From a virus: a DNA stretch of 25,147 nt. Below, piece after piece: positions 6,252 to 12,816 of this stretch (positions are counted from its first letter, which is position 1; each line of letters begins with the position of its first letter). The DNA lies in the IMG/VR virus record IMGVR_UViG_3300030491_000021, positions 1 through 25,147 of that record; one strand, given 5' to 3'. The position numbers were made by a program, and so were the translations under genes. The notes beneath the pieces were generated by a model. It searched no databases. It had not been told where the DNA came from and saw only the letters and a list, made by a program, of their open reading frames with translations.

Positions 6252-6559
6252 TGAACGCTTGCATGCTAAGAACAGGATTTGATAGGTCGCAGTCGCGGTC
6301 GCAGTCGGGGTCGGGGTCGTGGTTGCGGTCGCAGTCGCAGTCGGGGTCGCGGTCGGGGTCGTGGTTGCGGTCGCAGTCGCAGTCGGGGTCGCGGTCGGGG
6401 TCGTGGTTGCAGTCGGGGTCGGGGTCGTGGTTGCGGTCGCAGTCGCAGTCGCAGTCGGGGTCGCGGTCGGGGTCGTGGTTGCAGTCGGGGTCGGGGTCGT
6501 GGTTGCGGTCGCAGTCGCAGTCGCGGTCGCGGTCGCGGTCGCAGTCGGGGTCGCTATGA
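6251..6559 (+). CDS. Putative Ser/Gln/Arg/Gly repeat protein encoded by the hexamer array
   Basis: A 102-aa frame begins with a TAATG overlap with the preceding gene and ends with an ATGA overlap with the ATPase gene. About the first 11 residues ([11 protein letters not shown]) are unique. All the rest is a low-complexity RS-QS-GS-WL pattern with one residue pair per hexamer, giving SQ, SR, SG and WL dipeptides. Coupling at both ends is what a real gene of this operon would show, and translation through here would carry ribosomes to the ATPase start. Against it, the array is open in every frame, so openness proves nothing, and the start has no ribosome binding site. It may be only a leader ORF. 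No function can be given. Confidence 0.35.
   Translation: MNACMLRTGFDRSQSRSQSGSGSWLRSQSQSGSRSGSWLRSQSQSGSRSGSWLQSGSGSWLRSQSQSQSGSRSGSWLQSGSGSWLRSQSQSRSRSRSQSGSL
6285..6554 (+). repeat. GC-rich tandem hexamer array, 45 units
   Basis: Forty-five consecutive hexamers of the form RGTYGB (mostly GGTCGC, AGTCGC, AGTCGG, GGTCGG, GGTCGT, GGTTGC) run without interruption for 270 nt and stop one base before the ATPase ATG. Higher-order structure is present. A seven-hexamer (42-nt) block ending in GGTCGT GGTTGC occurs twice in a row (6327-6368, 6369-6410), then again with one extra AGTCGC (6435-6482). A four-hexamer block starting AGTCGG occurs at 6411-6434 and 6483-6506. The sequence is far more GC-rich than its surroundings and has runs of GGGG and GG that could form G-quadruplexes on the coding strand. 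No stop codon occurs in any of the six frames. Confidence 0.97.
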
Positions 6560-7395
6560 GCAATCTTCTTTCTCAAATTACTCACACTACAGCAACGCAA
6601 GAAGGAATTCGCGTTGTTATTGCAGGAGTAGAAGGGATAGGCAAAACTTCTTTTGCTTGCTCTGCTCCACGCCCCTTGCTCATACCGCTTGAAATTGGGT
6701 ATCAAGGTATGAGTGTTAATAAAACTCCAATGCTAGTGGAATACAAAAATGTAATTGCCTTGCTTGATGAAATAATAGCTACTGCACAAAAAGGTAAATT
6801 TCAATTTAAAACGCTCATTTTTGATAGCGCAACTGCAATTGAAAGGCTCATTCATAACGCAGTAATTGAAAGCGACCCAGGATGGAAAACAGGCAATCCT
6901 AAAGGTGTTACAATGGAGTCTGCCTTGGGAGGTTACGGCAAAGCTTATCAATTTGCAGATGAAAAGATGAACGACTTTATTAAAAAGTGTGACTTGCTTG
7001 CAGTTCATGCAAATATAAACATTGTTCTTACTTGTCATGCTTTTGCAAATAAAGTTATTGATCCAACGGCAGGAGAATATAATACTTGGGATTTATTGCT
7101 TCATTCTCCTAAAAATAACAAGAACAGCGGCAAGCGTGAAATGGTAACACAATGGGCCGATATTGTGGGCTTTCTTCATGAACCTTTGTTTATTTCAAAA
7201 AATAGCGAAACATTTACTCAAGGCATTAGCGCTAATAAAGGCCGAATTCTAGGAGTCGAAAGAACACCTTCTTATGTTGCTAAAAATCGTTATGGAATGA
7301 AAGGAGAAATTTCAATACCTAAAGAACAATCTTGGAATTATCTAGCAGACGCAATTCATAAATCTAGCGGTGTTGATGTTTTTAATAAAGACTGA
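6556..7395 (+). CDS. Sak4/AAA_24-like recombination ATPase
   Basis: A 279-aa RecA-fold ATPase counted from the ATG at 6556. Walker A is GVEGIGKT at 24-31, Walker B is TLIFDS at 86-91 (Asp90), and a [10 protein letters not shown] strand (153-162) matches the sensor/catalytic strand of the family. The domain is that of phage AAA_24 proteins, which include Sak4-type single-strand annealing/RecA-like recombinases that load with a phage ssDNA-binding protein. A DUF669 SSB-like gene sits 620 nt downstream, supporting that role. The start is odd: the usual GAAAGGA site of this operon is missing because the hexamer array abuts the ATG, leaving only a GGGG (6547-6550). The frame is also open upstream through the array, giving a Val/Ala/Gly repeat, but no convincing start lies there. 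Confidence 0.88.
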   Translation: MSNLLSQITHTTATQEGIRVVIAGVEGIGKTSFACSAPRPLLIPLEIGYQGMSVNKTPMLVEYKNVIALLDEIIATAQKGKFQFKTLIFDSATAIERLIHNAVIESDPGWKTGNPKGVTMESALGGYGKAYQFADEKMNDFIKKCDLLAVHANINIVLTCHAFANKVIDPTAGEYNTWDLLLHSPKNNKNSGKREMVTQWADIVGFLHEPLFISKNSETFTQGISANKGRILGVERTPSYVAKNRYGMKGEISIPKEQSWNYLADAIHKSSGVDVFNKD

Positions 7396-7407
7396 AAGGA
7401 TAATTAA

Positions 7408-7650
7408 ATGACAATTGAGCAGCAGGTTAAAGACATTATCGAAGATGTTCTTGTGGTAGAAAGTAATGAAGTAACCAACGAAGCAAATCTTGTTCGTGAC
7501 TTAGGAATGGATTCTCTCGATTGTTTGAAACTTGAAACCGCTCTCGAAGAAGAATTCGATATTAAAATTGAAGAAGATGCTTTTGAAAATATTGATACGG
7601 TTCAAGGCGTTATTGATTACGTTGTTAATGTTTGTGAACCGGACCATTGA
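7408..7650 (+). CDS. acpP: Phage-encoded acyl carrier protein
   Basis: An 80-aa acidic four-helix protein with the phosphopantetheine site LGMDSLD; Ser36 is the expected attachment residue. Helix II (SLDCLKLETALEEEFDIKI) has the acidic face used by fatty-acid-synthase ACPs, and helix III/IV (IDTVQGVIDYV) also matches. Length is that of free-standing bacterial ACPs, so it is probably an intact carrier that host AcpS could charge. ATG at 7408 follows GAAAGGA. No ketosynthase, acyltransferase or desaturase gene is in the window, so it must use host partners if active. It lies between the recombination ATPase and a small basic protein inside the replication operon. Known host ACP partners beyond lipid synthesis include SpoT and MukB; whether any applies is unknown. 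Confidence 0.92.
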   Translation: MTIEQQVKDIIEDVLVVESNEVTNEANLVRDLGMDSLDCLKLETALEEEFDIKIEEDAFENIDTVQGVIDYVVNVCEPDH

Positions 7651-7666
7651 GAAAGGATAGTTTATA

Positions 7667-7876
7667 ATGAGCAAAATGACAGGCAAAATGTTTGCAATGC
7701 TAAATGCAGTAGCTGCTTCAATGCTTTATGCTAAAAGAATGTACGGTGTGTCTAAAAGTAAAACTTCTAAAAAAGGTCCGCATGCAAATCCTGTTCGTAC
7801 GCGTTTTTCAGGAGCAAATGAAATTGCAAGACGCAAGTCACAAATTGAAAGGGGTTTGATTGTAGCTAACGGTTAA
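7667..7876 (+). CDS. Small basic phage protein (69 aa)
   Basis: ATG at 7667 follows GAAAGGA, 16 nt after the ACP stop. The 69-aa product is strongly basic. Its N-terminal helix with several Met and Ala (residues 1-24) could be amphipathic, followed by a Lys/Ser-rich linker and a C-terminal FSGANEIARRKSQIERG helix. The GANEIARRxxQI segment is familiar from small uncharacterised phage proteins next to replication genes. The charge fits nucleic-acid binding, but no fold is recognised. A tRNA gene starts 6 nt after its stop. Confidence 0.65.
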   Translation: MSKMTGKMFAMLNAVAASMLYAKRMYGVSKSKTSKKGPHANPVRTRFSGANEIARRKSQIERGLIVANG

Positions 7877-7881
7877 TTTAA

Positions 7882-7967
7882 GCGAGTGTGGTGAAATTGG
7901 CAAACACATGAGATTTAAGCTCTCACGGCTCTAAGCCTTGCAGGTTCGATGCCTGCCACTCGCACCA
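7882..7967 (+). tRNA. tRNA-Leu, anticodon UAA
   Basis: An 86-nt class II tRNA folds fully. The acceptor stem GCGAGTG (7882-7888) pairs with CACTCGC (7957-7963), followed by discriminator A and encoded CCA. The D arm has GTG/CAC, and the anticodon stem TGAGA/TCTCA encloses loop TTTAAGC with anticodon TAA at 7916-7918. A long variable arm (CGGC...GCC) precedes the T arm, which has stem GCAGG/CCTGC and loop TTCGATG. It would read UUA and UUG, codons favoured by the AT-rich genes here. It is embedded in the operon between two coding genes. Confidence 0.96.
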
Positions 7968-8015
7968 ATTATCAAAAGCCTACGGGCTATTTTAACTAAA
8001 AGGAGATTAAAGAGC

Positions 8016-8624
8016 ATGGCTAACATTGGTATGATGTTTGATGCAAGTAAAGTTGATCCGGCAGGAGTTTCTTCGCAACTGCCTGTTTCAGATTCAAACG
8101 GCTGGCCTGTCGTAATTACAGCCAGTGAAATGAAACAAACCGCTGCAAAAGACGGTGACGGTTTCCTTGAACTTACTCTTCAAATTATTGACGGAGATCA
8201 TCGCGGAATGGAAGGAGCTTATAGGCTTAACATTTTCAACAAAAATGAAAAAGCTCAAGAGATTGCCCACAAACAGCTTTCTGCTATTTGTCATGTAACC
8301 GGAGTTATGCAGCTTACGGACTCTTCGCTGTTGCATAACAAGCCCTTCCGGGCAGTTGTTGTTTCTCAGACCGGCGAAGGAAAGGAAAACTTCACTCAGG
8401 TCAAAGGCGTTAAGGACATTAACGGCAACGATCCTGGCAAAGCAGGAAGCTCTACGGCAGTGCAACCTTCTGCCCCTGCTGTTCCCCCTACACCTCCTGC
8501 TGCAAACACCCCTACCGCACCGTGGAGCGCTCCTGTGCAGCCTGAAGCACCTACGGGGCAGACTCCTTGGGGTAGTGCACCGGCAACAGGCGGCGAAGTT
8601 GCAAAACCTAGTTGGGCTAAATAA
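8016..8624 (+). CDS. DUF669-family ssDNA-binding-like protein
   Basis: A 202-aa protein starting at 8016 after AAGGAG (an upstream in-frame ATG at 7938 lies in the tRNA). The N-terminal 130 residues match the DUF669 pattern of phage recombination modules: GWPVVITASEMKQTA, then GDGFLELTLQIIDGDHRG, then RLNIFNKNEKAQEIA and the AICHVTGV helix. This family is regarded as an OB-like, SSB-type partner of phage recombinases. The C-terminal 65 residues are a disordered Pro/Ala/Thr-rich tail with PW repeats, ending PSWAK, comparable to flexible SSB tails that recruit partner proteins but without the acidic tip of bacterial SSB. Context next to the Sak4-like ATPase and the Cas4-like nuclease supports a role in annealing or replication. 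Confidence 0.8.
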   Translation: MANIGMMFDASKVDPAGVSSQLPVSDSNGWPVVITASEMKQTAAKDGDGFLELTLQIIDGDHRGMEGAYRLNIFNKNEKAQEIAHKQLSAICHVTGVMQLTDSSLLHNKPFRAVVVSQTGEGKENFTQVKGVKDINGNDPGKAGSSTAVQPSAPAVPPTPPAANTPTAPWSAPVQPEAPTGQTPWGSAPATGGEVAKPSWAK

Positions 8625-8685
8625 TATTTAGTTGTTGAACGAACGGCGTTAGAAATAGCGCCGTTTATTGAGTAACTAAATATTA
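8622..8685 (+). terminator. Nested inverted repeat, possible terminator or attenuator
   Basis: A perfect 12-nt inverted repeat (TAATATTTAGTT at 8622-8633, complement at 8674-8685) encloses a second hairpin with stem AACGGCG at 8642-8648 and CGCCGTT at 8659-8665. The inner GC stem is followed by TTTATT, a short weak T-run. The first arm contains the stop codon of the DUF669 gene, and the last arm ends a few bases before the ribosome binding site of the next gene. It may end or reduce transcription, or protect mRNA ends. Confidence 0.5.
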
Positions 8686-8699
8686 GAAAGGACAAAATA

Positions 8700-9041
8700 A
8701 TGAAGGTTACTAAAACTGCAATTTTTATAGCCGGGCCTAAAATAGATTCTGACGATTATTTAATAGCGGCTTTTGCCTTTCCTAAAGTAAATTTTCCTGT
8801 TAAAAACATCACTAATATAAAATTTTGTAATATTTCTATAAATGATATTCCTAATGTTTATTGCGCTGTATATTCTGGAAATCAAACAACGGCTGATGAA
8901 ATGTTAGTGCAAGAACTTAATTATTGGTCTTATAAGTATATCTTAAGAAATGTTCCTTATTTAGCAATTAAAATAAAATGGAACGAACAACTTTTTAAAA
9001 CTATTACTTCAATTGAAGTTGCTGCCGATATAAAATTTTAG
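8700..9041 (+). CDS. Hypothetical protein (113 aa)
   Basis: ATG at 8700 follows GAAAGGA. The 113-aa product is basic and contains several hydrophobic beta-prone segments (TKTAIFIAGPKI, YLIAAFAFPKVNF, NVYCAVYSGN, YLAIKIKWNE) separated by short loops, with one central helix (TADEMLVQELNYW). This is most likely a compact alpha/beta fold. No family, catalytic residue or transmembrane segment is recognised. It is the first gene after the nested hairpin at 8622-8685 and lies 10 nt before the nuclease gene, so it may belong to the recombination transcript. Confidence 0.65.
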   Translation: MKVTKTAIFIAGPKIDSDDYLIAAFAFPKVNFPVKNITNIKFCNISINDIPNVYCAVYSGNQTTADEMLVQELNYWSYKYILRNVPYLAIKIKWNEQLFKTITSIEVAADIKF

Positions 9042-9051
9042 AAAGGCTTTT

Positions 9052-9930
9052 ATGATAGACCTTAAATACCCTGGCACTTTAGCCAAACTTTCCAAACAAC
9101 TTAAAAATGAAATAGACAAATATTGCGCCGATAAATATGACGATGGGCCTAGAAGTCACTTAGGCTCGTCCGAAATAGGCCATAATTGCAGCAAGTATTT
9201 ATGGCTTAAGTTTAGATGGACTTTTCATAAACATCATGACGGCAGACAGCAACGTTTATTTCAAAGAGGACATTTTGAAGAACCTCGCTTTTGTGGGTAT
9301 CTTGAAAGTGTTGGTTTTAAAGTTATTCTTTTTGATGAAGAAGCTATTGCTAGAGGCGAAACCGATAAAGGTAAAATGCAAATCCGCATTTCGGCTTGCA
9401 AGGGTCATTTTGGAGGTTCAATTGACGGTATGGCGGAACGTGAAGATTTTGGTAAAGTTCTTTGCGAATTCAAGACTAAAGGAACTGGCAAAGGTTTTAT
9501 AGAACTAAAAGAAAAAGGTTGCAAAGCTAAAGCACCTCAACATTTTTCGCAACAAAGTATTTATGGTTACAAGCTAGGTCTTAAATATAGTATCTACATG
9601 GCTGTAAATAAAAATGATGACGATTTGCATATTGAAGTTCTTGAATTAGATCACAATTTAGGTGCAGATTTAGAGCGCAAAGCAGAAATGATTATTTTTA
9701 GTCAAGAACCACCGAACGGGGTTAGCTGTTCACCTGCTTATTTTGAATGCTCATGGTGCGACGCAAAAGATGTTTGCTACAGCAACGCAAAACCTTTAGT
9801 TAATTGTCGTTCTTGCAAAAGATGTAAACCCGTAGAAGATGCCGCTTGGTTTTGTGAACATTGGCAAGCTATTGTTCCTAGCAAAGAAGCTATTTTTGTA
9901 GCTTGCCCTGAATGGGAGAGTATTATATGA
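9052..9930 (+). CDS. Cas4-like PD-(D/E)XK exonuclease with Fe-S cysteines
   Basis: A 292-aa nuclease. The RecB/Cas4-type active site is visible: an early SSEIG element (39-43), His74 in RGHFEE, Asp125 in GGSIDG and Glu139-Phe-Lys141 in LCEFKTK, with a Q-rich helix QHFSQQSIYGY (163-173) as motif IV. Cys46 together with Cys233, Cys236 and Cys242 matches the split four-cysteine 4Fe-4S site of Cas4/AddB-type nucleases. A second cluster, Cys252, Cys255, Cys258 and Cys268, follows near the C-terminus and may bind zinc; this extra module is unusual to me. ATG at 9052 follows GAAAGG. Next to the Sak4-like ATPase and DUF669 protein, it probably resects DNA ends for recombination-dependent replication. 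Confidence 0.85.
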   Translation: MIDLKYPGTLAKLSKQLKNEIDKYCADKYDDGPRSHLGSSEIGHNCSKYLWLKFRWTFHKHHDGRQQRLFQRGHFEEPRFCGYLESVGFKVILFDEEAIARGETDKGKMQIRISACKGHFGGSIDGMAEREDFGKVLCEFKTKGTGKGFIELKEKGCKAKAPQHFSQQSIYGYKLGLKYSIYMAVNKNDDDLHIEVLELDHNLGADLERKAEMIIFSQEPPNGVSCSPAYFECSWCDAKDVCYSNAKPLVNCRSCKRCKPVEDAAWFCEHWQAIVPSKEAIFVACPEWESII

Positions 9931-10205
9931 AATGGAACTTTAAATTTATATGGTTTGATCTTTGGATTGGTATTTTTATAGATACTAAAAAGAAGCTTAT
10001 TTATATACTTCCTCTGCCAATGTGCGTTTTTATAATTGATTTTAAAGTTCCTTATCTTAATTGGAAATATCGCAAATATGACGATGAAATTTGCTGTTGC
10101 GGTGAAATAATAGGTCATGGCGGCAGTATTTGTTGTCACAGCGGTTGTCGAAGCATGAAAGAATATACAATTACTTGTGAACTTGAAGCGTTGAATAAGT
10201 TATGA
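9927..10205 (+). CDS. Small phage protein with hydrophobic start and Cys-rich end (92 aa)
   Basis: The start at 9927 is chosen because it makes a 4-nt ATGA overlap with the nuclease stop; an ATG at 9912 is also in frame. The 92-aa product has an aromatic N-terminal half with KWNFKFIWFDLWIGIF and a ILPLPMCVFII segment, which may sit on or in the membrane or form a beta sheet. The second half is Cys-rich: EICCCGE (Cys56-58), then Cys69, Cys70 and Cys74 with His64 and His71, then a MKEY motif. Both halves remind me of separate small phage protein families, so this could be a fusion. Metal binding is likely; function is unknown. Confidence 0.65.
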   Translation: MKWNFKFIWFDLWIGIFIDTKKKLIYILPLPMCVFIIDFKVPYLNWKYRKYDDEICCCGEIIGHGGSICCHSGCRSMKEYTITCELEALNKL

Positions 10206-10546
10206 AACGAATCCTAGTTTGCGGCGGCAGAACATATAACAACGAAGCTTTTCTATTCGCAGTTCTCGACAGAGCCTTGTTAGACTTCGGATCAATTTGC
10301 ATCATTCAAGGCGGTGCTAAAGGTGCTGATTTGCTTAGTAAGAAATGGGCTAAGTTATACGGAATTGCGTGTTTTCAATGTGATGCAAATTGGGATTTAT
10401 ACGATAACAAAGCGGGTCCAATTCGTAACCAATGGATGCTTGAATTTGCCCGTCCTGATATGATTTTAGCGTTTCCAGGTGGTGCAGGTACTGCCGATAT
10501 GGTTCGACGTGGTAAAGCTGCTAAAGTGGAGACTTATTGTTTATGA
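10202..10546 (+). CDS. SLOG-domain protein, DUF2493 family
   Basis: A 114-aa Rossmann-like protein. Visible family features are CGGRTY (7-12), the QGGAKGAD loop (36-43), the AGPIRNQ block (71-77) and FPGGAGTADM (91-100). These match the DUF2493 group of the SLOG superfamily, which includes DprA-like and LOG-like folds that bind nucleotides, nucleotide-derived ligands or nucleic acids. Single-domain DUF2493 proteins are frequent in phages; no enzyme activity is firmly known. The gene overlaps the preceding and following genes by 4 nt each, so it is made together with the nuclease and the helicase. A role in nucleotide sensing or metabolism during replication is inference. Confidence 0.88.
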   Translation: MKRILVCGGRTYNNEAFLFAVLDRALLDFGSICIIQGGAKGADLLSKKWAKLYGIACFQCDANWDLYDNKAGPIRNQWMLEFARPDMILAFPGGAGTADMVRRGKAAKVETYCL

Positions 10547-12201
10547 GTTTGAAAGTTCATCAAGAGTTACAGCTTAGAGATTATCAAGAAGAAACGATAC
10601 AAGCAATCTTTGATTATTATAATCAAGGAAACAATGGCAACGTAATCGCGGCTTTACCCACAGGTACGGGAAAGAGTCTTGTAATTGCTGGTTTTATTTA
10701 CAAGGTATTTCAGAGATGGCCCTTGCAACGTTTTATTGTTCTTTCTCATGTTGAAAAGATTCTTACCCAAGATTATAAAGCAATTAAATCAATGTGGCCT
10801 GAAGCACCTGTAGGTTTGTTTTCAGCAGGTCTTAATTCGAGAGATATTGCAAACTCTATAATTGTAGGAGGCGTTGCTTCTGTTGTAAATAGCATAGAAC
10901 TATTTGGCTTTAGAGATATAGTTATTGTTGACGAAGTGCATTTGGTTTCACCTGATGAAGACACAATGTATAGAAAGATTATAGCAGGACTTACAGAAAT
11001 AAATCCTAATTTAAAAGTAATTGGAACTTCGGCAACACCTTATCGTTTAGGCCAAGGTTTGCTTACAGATGGAGATTTATTTGACGATATAGTAATTGAT
11101 CTTACAAAAGTAGATTGCTTTAATCGTTTCATAGCCGAAGGTTATCTTTCTCCTTTAATTCCAAAACGTACTAACGTTGAAATAGATGTAAGTAATGTTA
11201 AATTGTTAAAAGGTGACTTTGCTACAAAACAGCTTGACGACGCTACTGAAAAAGTTATATACGAAGCTTTGAAAGAAGCTATCCAGTATGGTTACAATCG
11301 TAATTGCTGGATGGTGTTTTGTTCAGGAATTAAAACAAGTGAGCATGCTGCTGAAATACTTCAAAGTTTTGGAATACCGGCAGCAGCAATACATTCAAAA
11401 CTAACAAAAGCTGAATGTGATAAAAGATTTGCAGCGTTTGAGTGTGGTGAACTTAGGGCTATTTGCGGTAATGAAAAGTTTACAACCGGCTATGACTTTC
11501 CACCTATTGATTTTTGTATAATGCTCAGATCAACAATGTCTCCTGGCAAATGGGTGCAAATGTTGGGAAGACTGACCAGACCTTACGATTTTACTAATCC
11601 TCAGCAATATATTAAAGGTTTTGAGTATATAAAACAAAATGCGTTGGTAATGGACTTTGCAGGCAATACTAAACGAATCGGTCCTATTAACGATCCTATT
11701 ATACCTAGAAAGAAAGGTGAAAAAGTAGGTGACGCTCCTGTTAAAATTTGTGAAGTTTGCGGAGTATACCAACATGCTAGTGCGAGATGGTGTGGAGGTA
11801 AACCTTTCCCCACAAATGAAGGTTGCGGAGCAGAGTTTATATTTAAAACTAAAATAACTAAAACTGCTGGAACTGACGAATTAATAAGAGGCGATTTACA
11901 AGATATACAAACAATAAATGTTAGCAAAGTTATTTATCATAAACACGTTAAAATAGGTTCTGTTCCAACTATAAAAGTATCTTATTATTGTGGGCTACAA
12001 AGATTTACCGAATATATTTGCTTAGAACATAAAGGATTTGCAAGAACTCGTGCAGTAAACTGGTGGAGGCAAAGACACAATAGCGAACCTCCTGTAACTA
12101 TAGATGAAGCTTTACTTATTACAAGTCAATTGCGTTGTCCTAAAAGTATTAAAGTTCGTGTTGATTTAAAGTATCCTGAAATTATGGGGGTAGAGTGGTG
12201 A
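10543..12201 (+). CDS. SF2 DNA helicase with zinc ribbon
   Basis: A 552-aa superfamily 2 helicase of the RecQ/UvrB-like DEXH type. Visible motifs are the Q-like LRDYQEETI (11-19), Walker A PTGTGKS (39-45), Walker B VDEVH (129-133), motif III GTSATPYR (161-168) and motif VI MLGRLTRP (340-347). Next comes a zinc ribbon (Cys403, Cys406, Cys417, Cys428) and a C-terminal basic domain. The layout resembles bacterial RadD (YejH), which acts in double-strand break repair, and many phage replication helicases. The start at 10543 forms an ATGA overlap with the SLOG gene; a TTG at 10537 is less likely. It probably unwinds DNA for PolB or processes recombination intermediates. Confidence 0.9.
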   Translation: MSLKVHQELQLRDYQEETIQAIFDYYNQGNNGNVIAALPTGTGKSLVIAGFIYKVFQRWPLQRFIVLSHVEKILTQDYKAIKSMWPEAPVGLFSAGLNSRDIANSIIVGGVASVVNSIELFGFRDIVIVDEVHLVSPDEDTMYRKIIAGLTEINPNLKVIGTSATPYRLGQGLLTDGDLFDDIVIDLTKVDCFNRFIAEGYLSPLIPKRTNVEIDVSNVKLLKGDFATKQLDDATEKVIYEALKEAIQYGYNRNCWMVFCSGIKTSEHAAEILQSFGIPAAAIHSKLTKAECDKRFAAFECGELRAICGNEKFTTGYDFPPIDFCIMLRSTMSPGKWVQMLGRLTRPYDFTNPQQYIKGFEYIKQNALVMDFAGNTKRIGPINDPIIPRKKGEKVGDAPVKICEVCGVYQHASARWCGGKPFPTNEGCGAEFIFKTKITKTAGTDELIRGDLQDIQTINVSKVIYHKHVKIGSVPTIKVSYYCGLQRFTEYICLEHKGFARTRAVNWWRQRHNSEPPVTIDEALLITSQLRCPKSIKVRVDLKYPEIMGVEW

Positions 12202-12359
12202 AACTATCTATAAAAGAAGAATGCAAAACATTTTTAGGTATTAAAATAATTGCTAATAATTATATACCGGACGATTGTTTAATGGTAAGTCCTAAAATGC
12301 TAGAAAAACTTAAAGCTAAATATGGTAATAATTATAATATCAAAACGAGTAATGAGTAA
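12198..12359 (+). CDS. Small ORF with GTG start (53 aa)
   Basis: GTG at 12198 forms a GTGA overlap with the helicase stop and has GGGGG at 12186-12190 as ribosome binding site. The frame ends at TAA 12357-12359, which overlaps the next ATG by one base (TAATG). The 53-aa product is basic: an N-terminal beta segment (KLSIKEECKTFLGIKII), a middle loop with CLMVSP and a C-terminal KMLEKLKAKYGNN helix. No family is recognised. Coupling at both ends is the main evidence that the gene is real. Confidence 0.55.
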   Translation: MKLSIKEECKTFLGIKIIANNYIPDDCLMVSPKMLEKLKAKYGNNYNIKTSNE

Positions 12360-12604
12360 TGAAAGGGACTAATATTAAGTTAAGTATCAAAGATGAAAAC
12401 GGCGATTGGATTCAAATAAAACCGATTAGTGATTTTGATTTAACTAAGAAACCTTTTAAAAGAAGTGTTTATATTTGTCCTTTTAGAAAACATAAATTTG
12501 ATGATGGACGTTTAGCTGCATTTTATTTATGCAAAATTAATTCAACATTAGAAGAAAGTATTATTATTTATAGAAATGAATGGGAAAATCAAGGAGGGGA
12601 GTAA
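12359..12604 (+). CDS. Small hypothetical protein (81 aa)
   Basis: An 81-aa ORF in a TAATG overlap with the small ORF before and a TAATG overlap with the one after. The product looks like a small beta-rich domain: NIKLSIKDENGDWIQIKPIS, then SVYICPFRKHKFDDG and LAAFYLCKINSTLEES, ending in an acidic helix. Two Cys are present but no zinc site can be built. I recognise no family. Codon use and compact coupling support it as a gene. Confidence 0.6.
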   Translation: MKGTNIKLSIKDENGDWIQIKPISDFDLTKKPFKRSVYICPFRKHKFDDGRLAAFYLCKINSTLEESIIIYRNEWENQGGE

Positions 12605-12813
12605 TGCAAACCCGTTCCGAAGCCTTAAATGAAATTGCAAAAGTAATTACTGAAACAATAATTAAAGTTCTTGACAATAACTTACGTTCGTGCTTAAATT
12701 GTAGCAGATTTAATGAAAGCAGAGAAGCCTGTAATTTGTATCAAGCAAGACCTCCTGCTAAAGTTATTGCCAAAGGCTGTGAAAAATGGGACGAAATTAA
12801 TGTGCCGTTTTAA
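12604..12813 (+). CDS. Small Cys-containing phage protein (69 aa)
   Basis: ATG at 12604 has AAGGAGGGG immediately upstream and overlaps the previous TAA by one base; an in-frame ATG at 12580 is upstream of that site and is rejected. The 69-aa product has an N-terminal helix (residues 3-26) and then Cys30-x2-Cys33, Cys43 and Cys59 in a CLNCSRF...C...PPAKVIAKGCEKW arrangement that could hold one zinc ion. Small proteins ending in a P-P...G-C-x-x-W pattern are common in phage genomes without known function. It sits directly before the clamp-like gene. Confidence 0.65.
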   Translation: MQTRSEALNEIAKVITETIIKVLDNNLRSCLNCSRFNESREACNLYQARPPAKVIAKGCEKWDEINVPF

Positions 12814-12816
12814 CGT

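Noticed and set aside
6285-6554. Possible CRISPR array
   Set aside because: Units are contiguous hexamers without spacers, so this is a tandem repeat.
6319-6555. Val/Ala/Gly-repeat extension of the ATPase
   Set aside because: Only GTG codons within the repeat could start it and none has a ribosome binding site; an in-frame TAG at 6283-6285 closes the frame upstream. Kept only as a remark.
6279-6692. Plus-strand frame giving a Gly/Arg/Ser repeat protein
   Set aside because: It has no start signal and runs into the ATPase gene out of frame, so it is a shadow of the array.
6201-6705. Long minus-strand frames across the hexamer array giving Thr/Ala/Pro and Asp/Cys/Arg repeat proteins
   Set aside because: The hexamer lacks stop codons in all six frames, so these are automatic; no ribosome binding site or coupling supports them.
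7882-7967. tRNA as a phage attachment site
   Set aside because: The tRNA is complete and embedded in the operon far from any integrase gene; no integrase or duplicated tRNA end is in the window.
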